Shown: positions 1-8,327, counted from the stretch's first letter. The stretch is 64,000 nt of DNA from M55B157 sp965657825 (GCA_965657825.1 CBFHQG010000001.1:18354-82353); one strand, 5' to 3'. Notes: a model not told the origin generated them from the sequence alone. Made by a program: numbers and translations.

Positions 1-419
1 TCGCGATCCCCGTGGCCTTCGCCCTGATCGTCTACCTGACCTGGGTGCCACTGGGCATCTACCGGCAGGGGTTCTTCGGATTCTTCAAGAACATGATGTT
101 CCCACCCGGAGTTCCCAAGCCCATGTACGCCCTGCTCGCCCCCATCGAGTTCCTGTCGAACATCATCGTGCGGCCGTTCACTCACGCCGTCCGTCTGTTC
201 GCCAACATGTTCGCCGGCCACCTGCTGCTGGCCACCTTCTCGATCGCATCCTTCTACCTGTTGACGTTCACCGTCATCGGGGCGCTGGGGTCGATCGCGT
301 CGGTGACGGTCGCGGTGGCCATCACGGCCTTCGAGCTGCTCATCCAGGCGCTCCAGGCCTACATCTTCACCCTGCTCACCGCCGTCTACATCGGTGGTGC
401 GCTGCACGCAGAGCACTGA
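1..419 (+). CDS. atpB: F1Fo ATP synthase subunit a (partial, 3' part)
   Basis: Subunit a is the membrane stator that, with the c-ring, forms the two proton half-channels of ATP synthase. The window opens inside the gene: the frame is already open at base 3 and about 138 C-terminal residues are visible, ending in TGA at 417-419. The protein is very hydrophobic and contains the diagnostic helix THAVRLFANMFAGH, whose Arg is the essential proton-path arginine of the family, followed by a last helix pair ending QAYIFTLLTAVYIGGALHAEH. It is the first visible gene of an atpBEFHAGDC operon. The true start lies upstream of the window. Identity is certain from sequence and context. Confidence 0.97.
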   Translation, partial: AIPVAFALIVYLTWVPLGIYRQGFFGFFKNMMFPPGVPKPMYALLAPIEFLSNIIVRPFTHAVRLFANMFAGHLLLATFSIASFYLLTFTVIGALGSIASVTVAVAITAFELLIQALQAYIFTLLTAVYIGGALHAEH

Positions 420-455
420 TCGCACAGCACTGATCGCACAGCACTGATCGCACAG
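414..455 (+). repeat. Three tandem 14-bp repeats over the atpB stop
   Basis: The 14-mer CACTGATCGCACAG is repeated three times without mismatch (414-427, 428-441, 442-455). The first copy contains the atpB stop codon. The rest of the atpB-atpE spacer (456-546) shows only the atpE ribosome-binding site. Replication slippage is the simplest origin. Confidence 0.9.
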
Positions 456-546
456 CGCAGGATCGACAACTGAATAGCACCAGCACCCACCCGACCCCGA
501 CCGGCGGAGCAGACCGCCGGCCTGGAACACGAAGGAAGTCTTGACC

Positions 547-786
547 ATGGAGCTCCTCGCTCAGATCTACGGTTCGGTCGGCTCGATCGGCTACGGTCTC
601 GCGGCCATCGGCCCGGGCATCGGCATCGGCATCATCTTCGGCCAGGGCGTGCAGGCCATCGCCCGCCAGCCGGAGGCCTACGGCGTGATCCGACAGAACA
701 TGCTGCTCGGCTTCGCCCTCGCTGAGGCCCTCGCGCTCATCGGCTTCGTCGCGCCGTTCGTCTTCGGCGCCGGTCCGGCCAACTAG
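547..786 (+). CDS. atpE: F1Fo ATP synthase subunit c (proteolipid)
   Basis: Subunit c forms the proton-driven rotor ring. The 79 residues fold as two transmembrane helices around the polar loop RQPE (residues 40-43). Helix 1 carries the glycine-rich GPGIGIGIIFGQG, and helix 2 carries the ion-binding carboxylate Glu60 in FALAEALALIGF, typical of proton-type rings. I take ATG 547 as start because the AAGGAAG ribosome site (532-538) is then 8 bases away; an in-frame TTG at 541 would leave only 2. It lies between atpB and atpF. This is the family targeted by diarylquinolines in mycobacteria; drug sensitivity cannot be judged here. Confidence 0.97.
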   Translation: MELLAQIYGSVGSIGYGLAAIGPGIGIGIIFGQGVQAIARQPEAYGVIRQNMLLGFALAEALALIGFVAPFVFGAGPAN

Positions 787-791
787 TCCCC

Positions 792-1355
792 ATGGGTAGC
801 GCTGCGCTAGCCATCACCGCCGCGGGCGATAACGAGCCGATGCCCTCGGTGCTCGCGGTGCCGATCGACGAGCTGATCGTCGGCATCTTCGCCTTCCTCG
901 TCGTCTTCGGCGTGCTCGCCAAGGTCGCCCTGCCCAAGATCAAGGCGGCCCTGGAAGCTCGCACCGACGCGATCGAGGGTGGAATCGCCCGTGCTCAGGC
1001 GGCGCAGGATGAGGCGGAGCAGGCACGTGACGAGTACCGAGCCGCGCTGGCTCAGGCTCGCGAGGAGGCGGCGGCGATTCGCGCTCAGGCGCAAAGCGAT
1101 CGTGCGTCCATCGTGGAGGAGGCGCGCACGGAGGCGCGCACGGCGGCCGCAGCCGTGACCGCGCAGGCTGAGGCGGCCCTTGCCGCTGAGCGTGCGCAGG
1201 CCAGCGCCCAACTGACCCGCCAGGTCGGTGAGGTCGCGATCACCCTGGCCACGAAGATCGTGGGCCAGAGCCTCGCTGAGGATGCGCGTGTTCGGGCGAC
1301 CGTCGACGAATTCCTCGACACCCTGGAAGCCCAGGCCCGGGAGGCGAAAGCCTGA
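792..1355 (+). CDS. atpF: F1Fo ATP synthase subunit b
   Basis: Subunit b is the peripheral stalk joining the membrane sector to F1. The 187-residue protein has one transmembrane helix (about residues 27-47) followed by about 140 residues of Ala/Glu/Gln/Arg-rich helix with coiled-coil character, as usual for the family. The start ATG at 792 lies 5 bases after atpE; an internal Met at residue 17 is a possible alternative start just before the membrane helix. The stop TGA shares one base with the atpH start, implying translational coupling. Unlike mycobacteria, b and delta are separate genes here. Confidence 0.95.
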   Translation: MGSAALAITAAGDNEPMPSVLAVPIDELIVGIFAFLVVFGVLAKVALPKIKAALEARTDAIEGGIARAQAAQDEAEQARDEYRAALAQAREEAAAIRAQAQSDRASIVEEARTEARTAAAAVTAQAEAALAAERAQASAQLTRQVGEVAITLATKIVGQSLAEDARVRATVDEFLDTLEAQAREAKA

Positions 1356-2167
1356 TGCTGGGAGCGAGCAGGGAGAGCATGACGGCGCTGATCGGCGCCC
1401 TCGCCGCGCGCGAGGAGATTCCGGCCGATCTCGCCGAGCAGGTCTACTCCGTCGCCGATCTCCTCGGCCGGGAGAAGCCACTGCGCAACGCGCTGGCCGA
1501 TTCCGGAACCGACGAGTCGGCTCGGGCGGGCCTGGTGCACTCCGTGCTCGACGGGCGGGTGTCAGCCGATGCGGTCGACCTGGTCGCCGTGGCAGCCCGC
1601 AAGCGGTGGTCCTCCGATGCCGACCTCGTCATCGCCCTCGAGGCGCTGGCGGCGCAGGCGGTCTTCGCTCGCGCGCAAAGCGATGGAACCCTCGACGCCA
1701 CCGAGGAGGAGATCTTCCGGTTCGGGCGCGCGGTGGATGCCTCCTCCGAGCTGCAGATGGCCCTGACGGATCCCGCTTTGTCGTCGGCGACCAAGGCCGG
1801 GATCGTCGACACCCTTCTGGAGGGGCGCTGCACTGCGGCGACCCGACAGGTGCTCGCCTACGCCGTGGGCCACCTGCACGGCGCCCGCCTCGACGCGGCC
1901 ATCGACGACCTCACCGAGGCGGCGGCGCGCCAGCGCCAGCGCATCGTGGCCGAGGTGCGAGTGGCAGCACCACTGGACCCCGAACAGCACCGCCGGCTGA
2001 CCGAAGCGCTCTCCGCGCTCACCGGTGGCCAGGTGCGGCTGAATGTCGCGATCGATCCCAGCGTCCTCGGTGGCGTCCATGTGACGATGGGCGACGAGAT
2101 CATCGATGGCACGGTCGCCACCCGACTGACCCAGGCGCGTCGAGCGATGCTCGGCGCGCGCGATTGA
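1355..2167 (+). CDS. atpH: F1Fo ATP synthase subunit delta
   Basis: Subunit delta connects the b stalk to the top of the F1 head. At 270 residues it is much longer than the roughly 180-residue E. coli protein but matches the long actinobacterial type. The C-terminal third (RQRIVAEVRVAAPLDPEQHRRL and the end with GGVHVTMGDEIIDGTV) is the conserved OSCP/delta core. The ATG overlaps the last base of the atpF stop. A 46-base gap with a purine-rich site (GAAAGAGAGC) separates it from atpA. Confidence 0.95.
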   Translation: MLGASRESMTALIGALAAREEIPADLAEQVYSVADLLGREKPLRNALADSGTDESARAGLVHSVLDGRVSADAVDLVAVAARKRWSSDADLVIALEALAAQAVFARAQSDGTLDATEEEIFRFGRAVDASSELQMALTDPALSSATKAGIVDTLLEGRCTAATRQVLAYAVGHLHGARLDAAIDDLTEAAARQRQRIVAEVRVAAPLDPEQHRRLTEALSALTGGQVRLNVAIDPSVLGGVHVTMGDEIIDGTVATRLTQARRAMLGARD

Positions 2168-2213
2168 GTTCATCCGCCGATACCCATCGGCCCGACGAAA
2201 GAGAGCAGGCACC

Positions 2214-3848
2214 ATGACGGAGCTGACGATCCGCCCGGAGGAGATCCGGAACGCGATCGAGCGGAACGTCGAGGAGTACTCGCCGACGACCGCCCGTGAG
2301 GAAGTGGGTCGAGTCATCGAGACCGGCGACGGCATCGCGCGTGTCGAGGGCCTGCACTCGGCCATGACCAATGAGTTGCTGGAGTTCGAGGGCGGCCTGC
2401 TCGGTATCGCCTTGAACCTCGACGTCCGCGAGATCGGCGCCGTGCTCCTCGGGGACGGCTCCGCGATCGAGGAGGGCCAGCCGGTCCGCCGCACCGGGGA
2501 GGTGCTGTCGGTTCCGGTCGGTGATGGTTACCTCGGCCGCGTCGTCGATCCGCTCGGCAACCCGATCGACGGCAAGGGGCCCATCGCGACCGAGGGTCGA
2601 CGCGCCCTCGAACTGCAGGCGCCGACCGTCGTCCAGCGTCAGCCGGTGAGCGAGCCGCTGCAGACGGGGATCAAGGCCATCGACGCCATGACCGCCATCG
2701 GTCGCGGACAGCGCCAGCTGATCATCGGCGACCGGCAGACCGGCAAGACAGCCGTGTGCATCGACACGATCATCAACCAGCGCTCCAACTGGGAGTCCGG
2801 TGATCCCAAGAAGCAGGTGCGCTGCATTTACGTCGCGATCGGCCAGAAGGGCTCGACCATCGCTGCGGTTCGCGGTGCACTCGAGGAGTACGGCGCGATG
2901 GATTACACCACCATCGTCGCGGCTCCCGCATCCGACCCGGCCGGTTTCAAGTACCTGGCCCCCTACACCGGATCGGCCATCGGCCAGCACTGGATGTACA
3001 ACGGCAAGCATGTCCTCATCGTGTTCGACGACCTGAGCAAGCAGGCTGAGGCCTACCGCGCGGTCTCGCTGCTGCTGCGCCGGCCGCCGGGCCGCGAGGC
3101 GTACCCCGGCGACGTGTTCTACCTGCACTCCCGTCTACTGGAGCGCTGCGCCAAGCTCTCCGATGAGATGGGTGGCGGTTCGATGACCGGTCTGCCGATC
3201 ATCGAGACCAAGGCCAATGACGTGTCCGCGTTCATTCCGACCAACGTCATCTCCATCACCGACGGTCAGTGCTTCTTGGAGTCGGACCTGTTCAACTCCG
3301 GTGTCCGCCCGGCCATCAACGTCGGCATCTCCGTCTCCCGAGTCGGAGGTGCAGCCCAGCCGAAGGCGATGAAGAAGGTGGCCGGCCCGCTGCGCTTGAA
3401 CCTCGCGCAGTTCCGTGAACTCGAGGCCTTCGCCGCGTTCGGCTCCGATCTCGACTCTGCGTCCAAGGCCCAGTTGGCGCGTGGCACCCGCCTGGTCGAA
3501 CTCCTCAAGCAGGCCCAGTACCAGCCGCAGGCGATGGAGCGTGAGGTCGTCTCGGTGTGGTCGGGCACGACCGGTCGTCTAGACGATGTACCCGTAGAGG
3601 ACATCCGTCGCTTCGATGCGGAGTTCTTGGACTACGTCGGGCGCGAGCATGCGGGGATCCTCGACTCGATTCGTCAGACCTCCGACCTGTCCGAGGACAC
3701 CGTGGCGCTCCTCGACTCGGCGATCGCGACCTTCAAGGGTCAGTTCACGACCAGTAGCGGAGAGCTGCTCATCAAGGACGAGCCGGTCGAGGCTGTCGAC
3801 GAAGATGACATCGATCCCACGCAGATCACCGTGAAGAAGCGGGGATAG
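2214..3848 (+). CDS. atpA: F1 ATP synthase subunit alpha
   Basis: Non-catalytic nucleotide-binding subunit of the F1 hexamer. The 544-residue protein has the N-terminal beta-barrel, a Walker A loop GDRQTGKT (residues 172-179), the Walker B segment VLIVFDDLSK and the alpha signature of F1 ATPases. The C-terminal tail is acidic and then basic (EDDIDPTQITVKKRG), longer than in E. coli, as in other actinobacteria, where such tails influence ATP hydrolysis. ATG 2214 follows a GAAAGAGAGCAGG stretch. Fifth gene of the operon. Confidence 0.98.
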   Translation: MTELTIRPEEIRNAIERNVEEYSPTTAREEVGRVIETGDGIARVEGLHSAMTNELLEFEGGLLGIALNLDVREIGAVLLGDGSAIEEGQPVRRTGEVLSVPVGDGYLGRVVDPLGNPIDGKGPIATEGRRALELQAPTVVQRQPVSEPLQTGIKAIDAMTAIGRGQRQLIIGDRQTGKTAVCIDTIINQRSNWESGDPKKQVRCIYVAIGQKGSTIAAVRGALEEYGAMDYTTIVAAPASDPAGFKYLAPYTGSAIGQHWMYNGKHVLIVFDDLSKQAEAYRAVSLLLRRPPGREAYPGDVFYLHSRLLERCAKLSDEMGGGSMTGLPIIETKANDVSAFIPTNVISITDGQCFLESDLFNSGVRPAINVGISVSRVGGAAQPKAMKKVAGPLRLNLAQFRELEAFAAFGSDLDSASKAQLARGTRLVELLKQAQYQPQAMEREVVSVWSGTTGRLDDVPVEDIRRFDAEFLDYVGREHAGILDSIRQTSDLSEDTVALLDSAIATFKGQFTTSSGELLIKDEPVEAVDEDDIDPTQITVKKRG

Positions 3849-3853
3849 TCGAA

Positions 3854-4759
3854 ATGGGCGCACAGCTGAGGGTCTACCGACGGCGTATCCGGTCGGTTCA
3901 GGCGACGAAGAAGATCACGAAGGCGATGGAACTCATCGCCTCGTCTCGCATCGTCAAGGCCCAGCAGCGCCTCGAGGCTTCCCTGCCCTACCTCACCCAC
4001 CTGCTCGACGCGATCTCCGCCGCGGCATCGCATGCTGCCGACGTCTCCAAGCACCCCCTGACCGCGAAGGCGGAGCGGCAGGATCGAGCGGCGGTCCTGG
4101 TCATCACGGCCGATCGTGGTCTGGCCGGCGCCTACTCCTCCAATGCCATCAAGGAGGCCGAGGGGCTGTCGCGGACGCTGACCGAGAAGGGCATGAAGGT
4201 GGTGCCCTATGTCGTGGGGCGCAAGGGAGTGTCGTTCTACCGCTTCCGAAATCGTCCGATGGGCGGGGAGTACGTCGGATTCACTGATCAACCGACGTAC
4301 GACGATGCTCGCCGCATCGGTGTCGACCTGCTCGAGCGGTTCCTGCAACCGACCGAGGAGGGTGGGGTCGACGAGATCCACCTGGTCTACACCTACTTCA
4401 AGAACATGGCGTCCCAGGAGGTCCGGGTGCGTCGTGTGCTGCCGCTGGAGGTGGTCGACGAGGTCGTCGACACCACCGAGGCTGGGATGCCCTTCCCGCT
4501 GTATGAGTTCGAACCCGGCGCAGATGCAGTGCTGGACTCGCTGTTGCCCAGGTATGTCGAGCAAGCGGTGTTCAATGCCCTGCTGATGTCGGCAGCCAGC
4601 GAGCACGCCGCACGCCGCCGGGCGATGAAATCCGCGACGGACAACGCCGAGGAACTCATCCGCTCCCTGACCCGCCAGGCCAACCAGGCCCGCCAGGCCG
4701 AGATCACCCAGGAGATCAGCGAGATCGTCGGTGGAGCCGACGCGCTGGCCTCCGCATAA
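3854..4759 (+). CDS. atpG: F1 ATP synthase subunit gamma
   Basis: Gamma is the central rotor shaft of F1. The 301 residues begin with the expected helix (RRIRSVQATKKITKAM) and end with the paired helix (DNAEELIRSLTRQANQARQ followed by ITQEISEIVGGADAL), the two antiparallel coiled-coil segments that pass through the alpha/beta hexamer. An insertion around residues 165-180 (PTEEGGVDEIHLV region) resembles the actinobacterial gamma loop. The start lies 5 bases after the atpA stop. Confidence 0.97.
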   Translation: MGAQLRVYRRRIRSVQATKKITKAMELIASSRIVKAQQRLEASLPYLTHLLDAISAAASHAADVSKHPLTAKAERQDRAAVLVITADRGLAGAYSSNAIKEAEGLSRTLTEKGMKVVPYVVGRKGVSFYRFRNRPMGGEYVGFTDQPTYDDARRIGVDLLERFLQPTEEGGVDEIHLVYTYFKNMASQEVRVRRVLPLEVVDEVVDTTEAGMPFPLYEFEPGADAVLDSLLPRYVEQAVFNALLMSAASEHAARRRAMKSATDNAEELIRSLTRQANQARQAEITQEISEIVGGADALASA

Positions 4760-4796
4760 TGATGCGCGCATCACGAATCGAAGGAGAACCGATCCC

Positions 4797-6269
4797 ATGA
4801 CTGCCACGATCGACACCACGGCCGCGAACCAGGCTGATGCCCCGGCGGTGGGGCGCGTCGCTCGAGTGACCGGACCGGTCGTCGATGTCGAGTTCCCCGT
4901 AGAGGGCATGCCTGAGCTGTACAACGCCCTCACCGTCGACGTGTCCTTCGACGAAGGCGAAGAGGGTGGCGGGAGCTTCACCCTCACTCTCGAGGTCGCC
5001 CAGCACATCGGCGACAACATGGTGCGCGCCATCTCCATGCAGCCCACCGACGGTCTCGTCCGGGGTGCGCCTGTGCAGGACACGGGATCGCCGATCTCCG
5101 TCCCGGTGGGCGATGTCACCAAGGGTCACGTGTGGAACACCCTCGGTGTTCCGCTCGACGTGCCCGAATCCAGCCTCGATATCAAGGAGCGGTGGAGCAT
5201 TCACCGTCAGGCCCCGGCCTTCGATCAGCTCGAGGCGAAGACCGAGGTCTTCGACACCGGTATCAAGGTCATCGATCTGCTCACCCCCTACGTCAAGGGT
5301 GGCAAGATCGGACTGTTCGGCGGTGCCGGTGTCGGCAAGACCGTGCTGATCCAGGAGATGATCTACCGCGTTGCGGAGAACTTCGGTGGCGTTTCGGTAT
5401 TCGCCGGAGTCGGGGAGCGCACCCGCGAGGGCAATGACCTGTTCCTGGAAATGACCGAGTCCGGTGTCATCTCCAAAACCGCCCTGGTATTCGGTCAGAT
5501 GGACGAGCCGCCGGGTACCCGCCTGCGTGTTGCCCTGACCGCGTTGACGATGGCGGAGTACTTCCGCGATGTGCAGAAGCAGGATGTGCTGCTGTTCATC
5601 GACAACATCTTCCGCTTCACCCAGGCCGGCTCCGAGGTCTCCACCCTGCTCGGTCGTATGCCCTCTGCTGTGGGATATCAGCCGACCCTGGCCGATGAGA
5701 TGGGCCAGTTGCAGGAGCGGATCACCTCGACCCGTGGTCACTCGATCACCTCCCTGCAGGCGATCTACGTTCCCGCCGATGACCTGACCGACCCGGCACC
5801 CGCCACGACCTTCGCCCACCTCGACGCGACCACGGTGCTCTCCCGGCCGATCTCCGAGCTGGGTATCTACCCTGCGGTGGACCCGCTGGACTCCACCTCG
5901 CGCATCCTCGACCCCCGCTACATCGGTGAGGAGCACTACCGGGTGGCTGCCCGCGTGAAGGAGATCCTGCAGCGCTACAAGGATCTGCAGGACATCATCG
6001 CCATCCTGGGTATCGACGAGTTGTCCGAGGAGGACAAGATCATCGTCGGTCGCGCTCGGCGTATCCAGCGGTTCTTGAGCCAGAACATGTTCGTTGCCGA
6101 GGCCTTCACCGGACAGCCCGGTTCGTTCGTGCCGGTGAACGAGACCATCGCCTCCTTCAACGCGCTGTGCAACGGTGAGTACGACCACATCCCCGAGCAG
6201 GCCTTCTTCATGTGCGGCGGGATCGAGGATGTCGAGCGCAAGGCAGCCGAACTGGCCAAGGAGTCCTGA
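4797..6269 (+). CDS. atpD: F1 ATP synthase subunit beta (catalytic)
   Basis: Catalytic subunit that makes ATP from ADP and phosphate. The 490 residues contain Walker A GGAGVGKT (175-182), the catalytic Glu region GERTREGND, Walker B VLLFIDNIFRF and the DELSEED-like lever IDELSEEDK. I chose ATG 4797 because a strong site (GAAGGAGAA) lies about 8 bases upstream; a longer reading from 4731 would overlap the end of atpG and adds a basic, non-conserved leader. Confidence 0.98.
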   Translation: MTATIDTTAANQADAPAVGRVARVTGPVVDVEFPVEGMPELYNALTVDVSFDEGEEGGGSFTLTLEVAQHIGDNMVRAISMQPTDGLVRGAPVQDTGSPISVPVGDVTKGHVWNTLGVPLDVPESSLDIKERWSIHRQAPAFDQLEAKTEVFDTGIKVIDLLTPYVKGGKIGLFGGAGVGKTVLIQEMIYRVAENFGGVSVFAGVGERTREGNDLFLEMTESGVISKTALVFGQMDEPPGTRLRVALTALTMAEYFRDVQKQDVLLFIDNIFRFTQAGSEVSTLLGRMPSAVGYQPTLADEMGQLQERITSTRGHSITSLQAIYVPADDLTDPAPATTFAHLDATTVLSRPISELGIYPAVDPLDSTSRILDPRYIGEEHYRVAARVKEILQRYKDLQDIIAILGIDELSEEDKIIVGRARRIQRFLSQNMFVAEAFTGQPGSFVPVNETIASFNALCNGEYDHIPEQAFFMCGGIEDVERKAAELAKES

Positions 6270-6271
6270 GG

Positions 6272-6664
6272 ATGGCCGAACTGACCGTCGCGGTCGTGTC
6301 CGCCGAGAAGTCCATCTGGCAGGGGACGGCCAAGAGCATCGTGGCCAAAACCCCCGAGGGTGAGATCGGCATCCTGCCCGGCCACGAGCCCGTCCTCGCC
6401 CTCTTGGTCGAGGCCCCGTTGCGCATCGAGCAGACCGACGGAACCAAGACCTTCGTCGCAGTCCACGGCGGGTTCTTCTCCGTGGACTCCGATCGGGTCA
6501 ACGTCATCGCCGAGACGGCCGAGATGGCTCATGAGATCGACGTCGAGCGAGCCAGGGTCGCTCTCGAGCGGGCGACTTCACGCGCGCACGATGAGGAGGC
6601 CGAGGCGCGGGCGGCGAAGCGTGCTGAGACGCGGTTGAACGTCGCGATGGCCGCCGGCCGCTAA
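6272..6664 (+). CDS. atpC: F1 ATP synthase subunit epsilon
   Basis: Epsilon sits on the gamma shaft and can inhibit ATP hydrolysis. The 130-residue product has the N-terminal beta-sandwich (MAELTVAVVSAEKSIW, then KTPEGEIGILPGHEPVLALL) and a shorter C-terminal helical part rich in Ala/Arg/Glu. ATG 6272 follows the atpD stop after 2 bases, with GGAG-like bases in the stop region. It is the last gene of the operon. From memory, in related actinomycetes a small DUF2550 gene follows here; none is present, and a repeat-flanked insert occupies the spot. Confidence 0.95.
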   Translation: MAELTVAVVSAEKSIWQGTAKSIVAKTPEGEIGILPGHEPVLALLVEAPLRIEQTDGTKTFVAVHGGFFSVDSDRVNVIAETAEMAHEIDVERARVALERATSRAHDEEAEARAAKRAETRLNVAMAAGR

Positions 6665-6674
6665 TCCTCACTAC

Positions 6675-6735
6675 TGCCGAGTGCGCACCTGCGTGCGCAT
6701 TTCGGCCTGTTTTCGTGCCCGTAGGTGCGCACTCG
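6675..6735 (+). repeat. 61-bp palindromic repeat, copy A
   Basis: First of two near-identical 61-bp elements (60 of 61 bases equal to 7644-7704). The ends form a perfect 13-bp inverted repeat, CGAGTGCGCACCT (6678-6690) with AGGTGCGCACTCG (6723-6735), around a 32-base loop. TGCGCA occurs three times within the unit. It starts 11 bases after the atpC stop, so it may also act as a transcription terminator for the atp operon. The rest of the spacer (6736-6809) shows no other feature. Confidence 0.95.
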
Positions 6736-6809
6736 CGAGGGCACGATCTCATCCACAGTCGGGACATGTGGCCTAGCGGCATGTCGGATCGCGATCCCAT
6801 CGTTCGTTC

Positions 6810-7643
6810 ATGGACGAACTCGCCTACCTGGTCGATGACCGCACCCGCATGAAGTACCGGAAGGGTTTCTGGGCTCCGACACGCGGAGTGCGTCTCCCTG
6901 ATGGTCGAGACGATGTTCTCGCGCGCTGCGCTGCCGCCTCGCGTGCGATAGGCCCCCACATCGCATTCTCTGGAGTCACGTCCGTCGAATTGTGGGAGGG
7001 GGTGGAGTCGGACCCCGGGATGTGTGAGTTCACGATCCCTGAGGGTGCTCACGATGTCCGACGCCCCGGGTACCGATGTCGCCGCCGACTTCTCCCATCG
7101 CAGGACCTCGCGACCCGCCACGGCTTCACCGTCACGACGCCGTCGCGCACCCTGGTAGATCTCGGGGCAAGGTTGAGCCTGCCCAGGCTGGTTGCCGTGG
7201 GGGACGACTTCCTCTCCCGTGGTCTGATCAGCCAGAGGGCGCTCGATGAGGTCCTCGGTCGATCGGTGGGCCAGCGCGGCGTACGTCGAGCACGGCAGGC
7301 CATCTCGATCCTCGATGCCCGCGCGGAGTCTCCCCGGGAGTCGATGGTCCGGGCCCTCCTGATCGAGGGAGGCTACCGCTGCCCCGTACCCCAATTCGAG
7401 GTACGTGATGCCTCGGGACGATTCATCGCGCGTGTGGATTTGGCCTATGTCGACGAGAAGATCGCCATCGAATACGACGGCGAGTATCACCTGTCTCGCG
7501 AACGACAGGCCAAAGATGCGTGGCGACGCGGTGACCTAGGAGCGCAGGGGTGGCTCGTGGTGACGGTGGTATCCGAGGATGTTCATCGCCCCCACCTGTT
7601 GTACGCGAAGGTCAACCGAGCCCTCTCCGCTCATCGCCCCTGA
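6810..7643 (+). CDS. DUF559-type PD-(D/E)XK nuclease-like protein
   Basis: Predicted nuclease of unknown role, 277 residues. The N-terminal two thirds resemble the AbiEi-like region found before DUF559 in many actinobacterial proteins (FSGVTSVELWEG, then TTPSRTLVDLGARLSL). The C-terminal DUF559/Vsr-like fold has the expected acidic residues: Glu177 (AESPRES), Asp210 (RVDLAYVD), Glu221 and Asp223 (IAIEYDGEYH), ending with a typical GWLVVTVVSEDV strand. The usual N-terminal helix-turn-helix is short or missing. ATG 6810 has no clear ribosome site. The gene is bracketed exactly by two 61-bp palindromes, the second beginning at the base after its stop codon, in an otherwise conserved atpC-to-cobalamin adenosyltransferase interval. 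I infer a mobile or selfish gene-repeat unit; its substrate is unknown. Confidence 0.75.
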   Translation: MDELAYLVDDRTRMKYRKGFWAPTRGVRLPDGRDDVLARCAAASRAIGPHIAFSGVTSVELWEGVESDPGMCEFTIPEGAHDVRRPGYRCRRRLLPSQDLATRHGFTVTTPSRTLVDLGARLSLPRLVAVGDDFLSRGLISQRALDEVLGRSVGQRGVRRARQAISILDARAESPRESMVRALLIEGGYRCPVPQFEVRDASGRFIARVDLAYVDEKIAIEYDGEYHLSRERQAKDAWRRGDLGAQGWLVVTVVSEDVHRPHLLYAKVNRALSAHRP

Positions 7644-7704
7644 TGCCGAGTGCGCACCTGCGTGCGCATTTCGGCCCGTTTTCGTGCCCGTAGGTGCGCA
7701 CTCG
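7644..7704 (+). repeat. 61-bp palindromic repeat, copy B
   Basis: Second copy of the 61-bp element, in the same orientation as copy A with one T-to-C change in the loop. The 13-bp arms are 7647-7659 and 7692-7704. It begins immediately after the TGA of the DUF559 gene (7641-7643) and ends one base before the stop codon of the convergent cobalamin adenosyltransferase gene (7706), so it could be a bidirectional terminator as well as an element boundary. Confidence 0.95.
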
Positions 7705-7705
7705 G

Positions 7706-8284
7706 CTAATGGGAGTGGCCGCCGCCGGGCTGCCACATCACGTCACCGCGTTCGGCGTTGGCCGTGCGAGCGAGGATGAACAACAGGTCAGACAGGCGGT
7801 TCAGGTAGGTCGCCGTCAGGGGGTTGATGGCATCCCCGTAAGTCTCGATCGCCTCCCAGGTCGAGCGCTCCGCACGCCGGGTCACGGTGCGGGCCACGTG
7901 AAGGAGGGCGGCTGCCGGAGTTCCACCGGGCAGGATGAACGACCGCAGTGGCTCGAGCTGCTCGTTATAGGAGTCGCACGCTCCCTCCAGACGATCGATG
8001 TAGTCCTCGGTGATGCGCAGGGGAGGGTATTCCGGATCCGCCACGATCGGGGTGCACAGGTCGGCGCCCACGTCGAACAGGTCGTTTTGCACCCCGGTCA
8101 GCAAGGCGTGCAGGTCACCGTCGAGTTCCCCCACAGCCAGGGCCACTCCGATGCTGGAGTTGGCCTCGTCGACGTCGGCGTAGGCCGCCAGACGCGCGTC
8201 GGTCTTGCGGGTGCGCGACATGTCGCCCAGCGACGTTGACCCGTCGTCGCCCGTGCGGGTGTAGATCCGGGTGAGGTTGACCAT
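7706..8284 (-). CDS. Cob(I)alamin adenosyltransferase, PduO type
   Basis: Transfers the adenosyl group of ATP to cob(I)alamin, giving adenosylcobalamin. The 192-residue protein shows the PduO signatures: N-terminal TRTGDDGSTSLGDMSR (ATP-binding), AYADVDEANSSIG, the FILPGGTPAAALLHVARTV segment and the C-terminal RRAERSTWEA...NRLSDLLFILAR helix. ATG 8284 is preceded by TACGCT at 8297-8292 with a 7-base spacer, so the mRNA is probably leaderless; an upstream reading to 8326 lacks conservation. Divergent from murA. Its product is the cofactor of the mutase encoded at 9968, so the two are functionally linked although separately transcribed. Confidence 0.92.
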   Translation of the reverse strand: MVNLTRIYTRTGDDGSTSLGDMSRTRKTDARLAAYADVDEANSSIGVALAVGELDGDLHALLTGVQNDLFDVGADLCTPIVADPEYPPLRITEDYIDRLEGACDSYNEQLEPLRSFILPGGTPAAALLHVARTVTRRAERSTWEAIETYGDAINPLTATYLNRLSDLLFILARTANAERGDVMWQPGGGHSH

Positions 8285-8291
8285 GCTGGCC

Positions 8292-8297
8292 AGCGTA
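8292..8297 (-). promoter_or_regulatory. -10 box for the adenosyltransferase gene
   Basis: TACGCT lies 7 bases before ATG 8284 on the minus strand. The spacing is the one repeated before many genes in this window and predicts a transcript starting at or next to the start codon. Confidence 0.5.
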
Positions 8298-8327
8298 GGG
8301 CAGGGCGGCTGCTCTGGCAGTTCCACC

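Noticed and set aside
4731..4796. Upstream start of atpD
   Set aside because: Overlaps the atpG end and adds a non-conserved basic leader; the strong ribosome site points to ATG 4797.
3740..5122. Long open frame on the minus strand opposite atpG and atpD
   Set aside because: High-GC shadow of well-supported genes; no recognisable domain and no promoter or ribosome site.
6675..7704. The two 61-bp palindromes as a CRISPR array
   Set aside because: Only two copies 969 bases apart with a gene between them and no spacers or cas genes.
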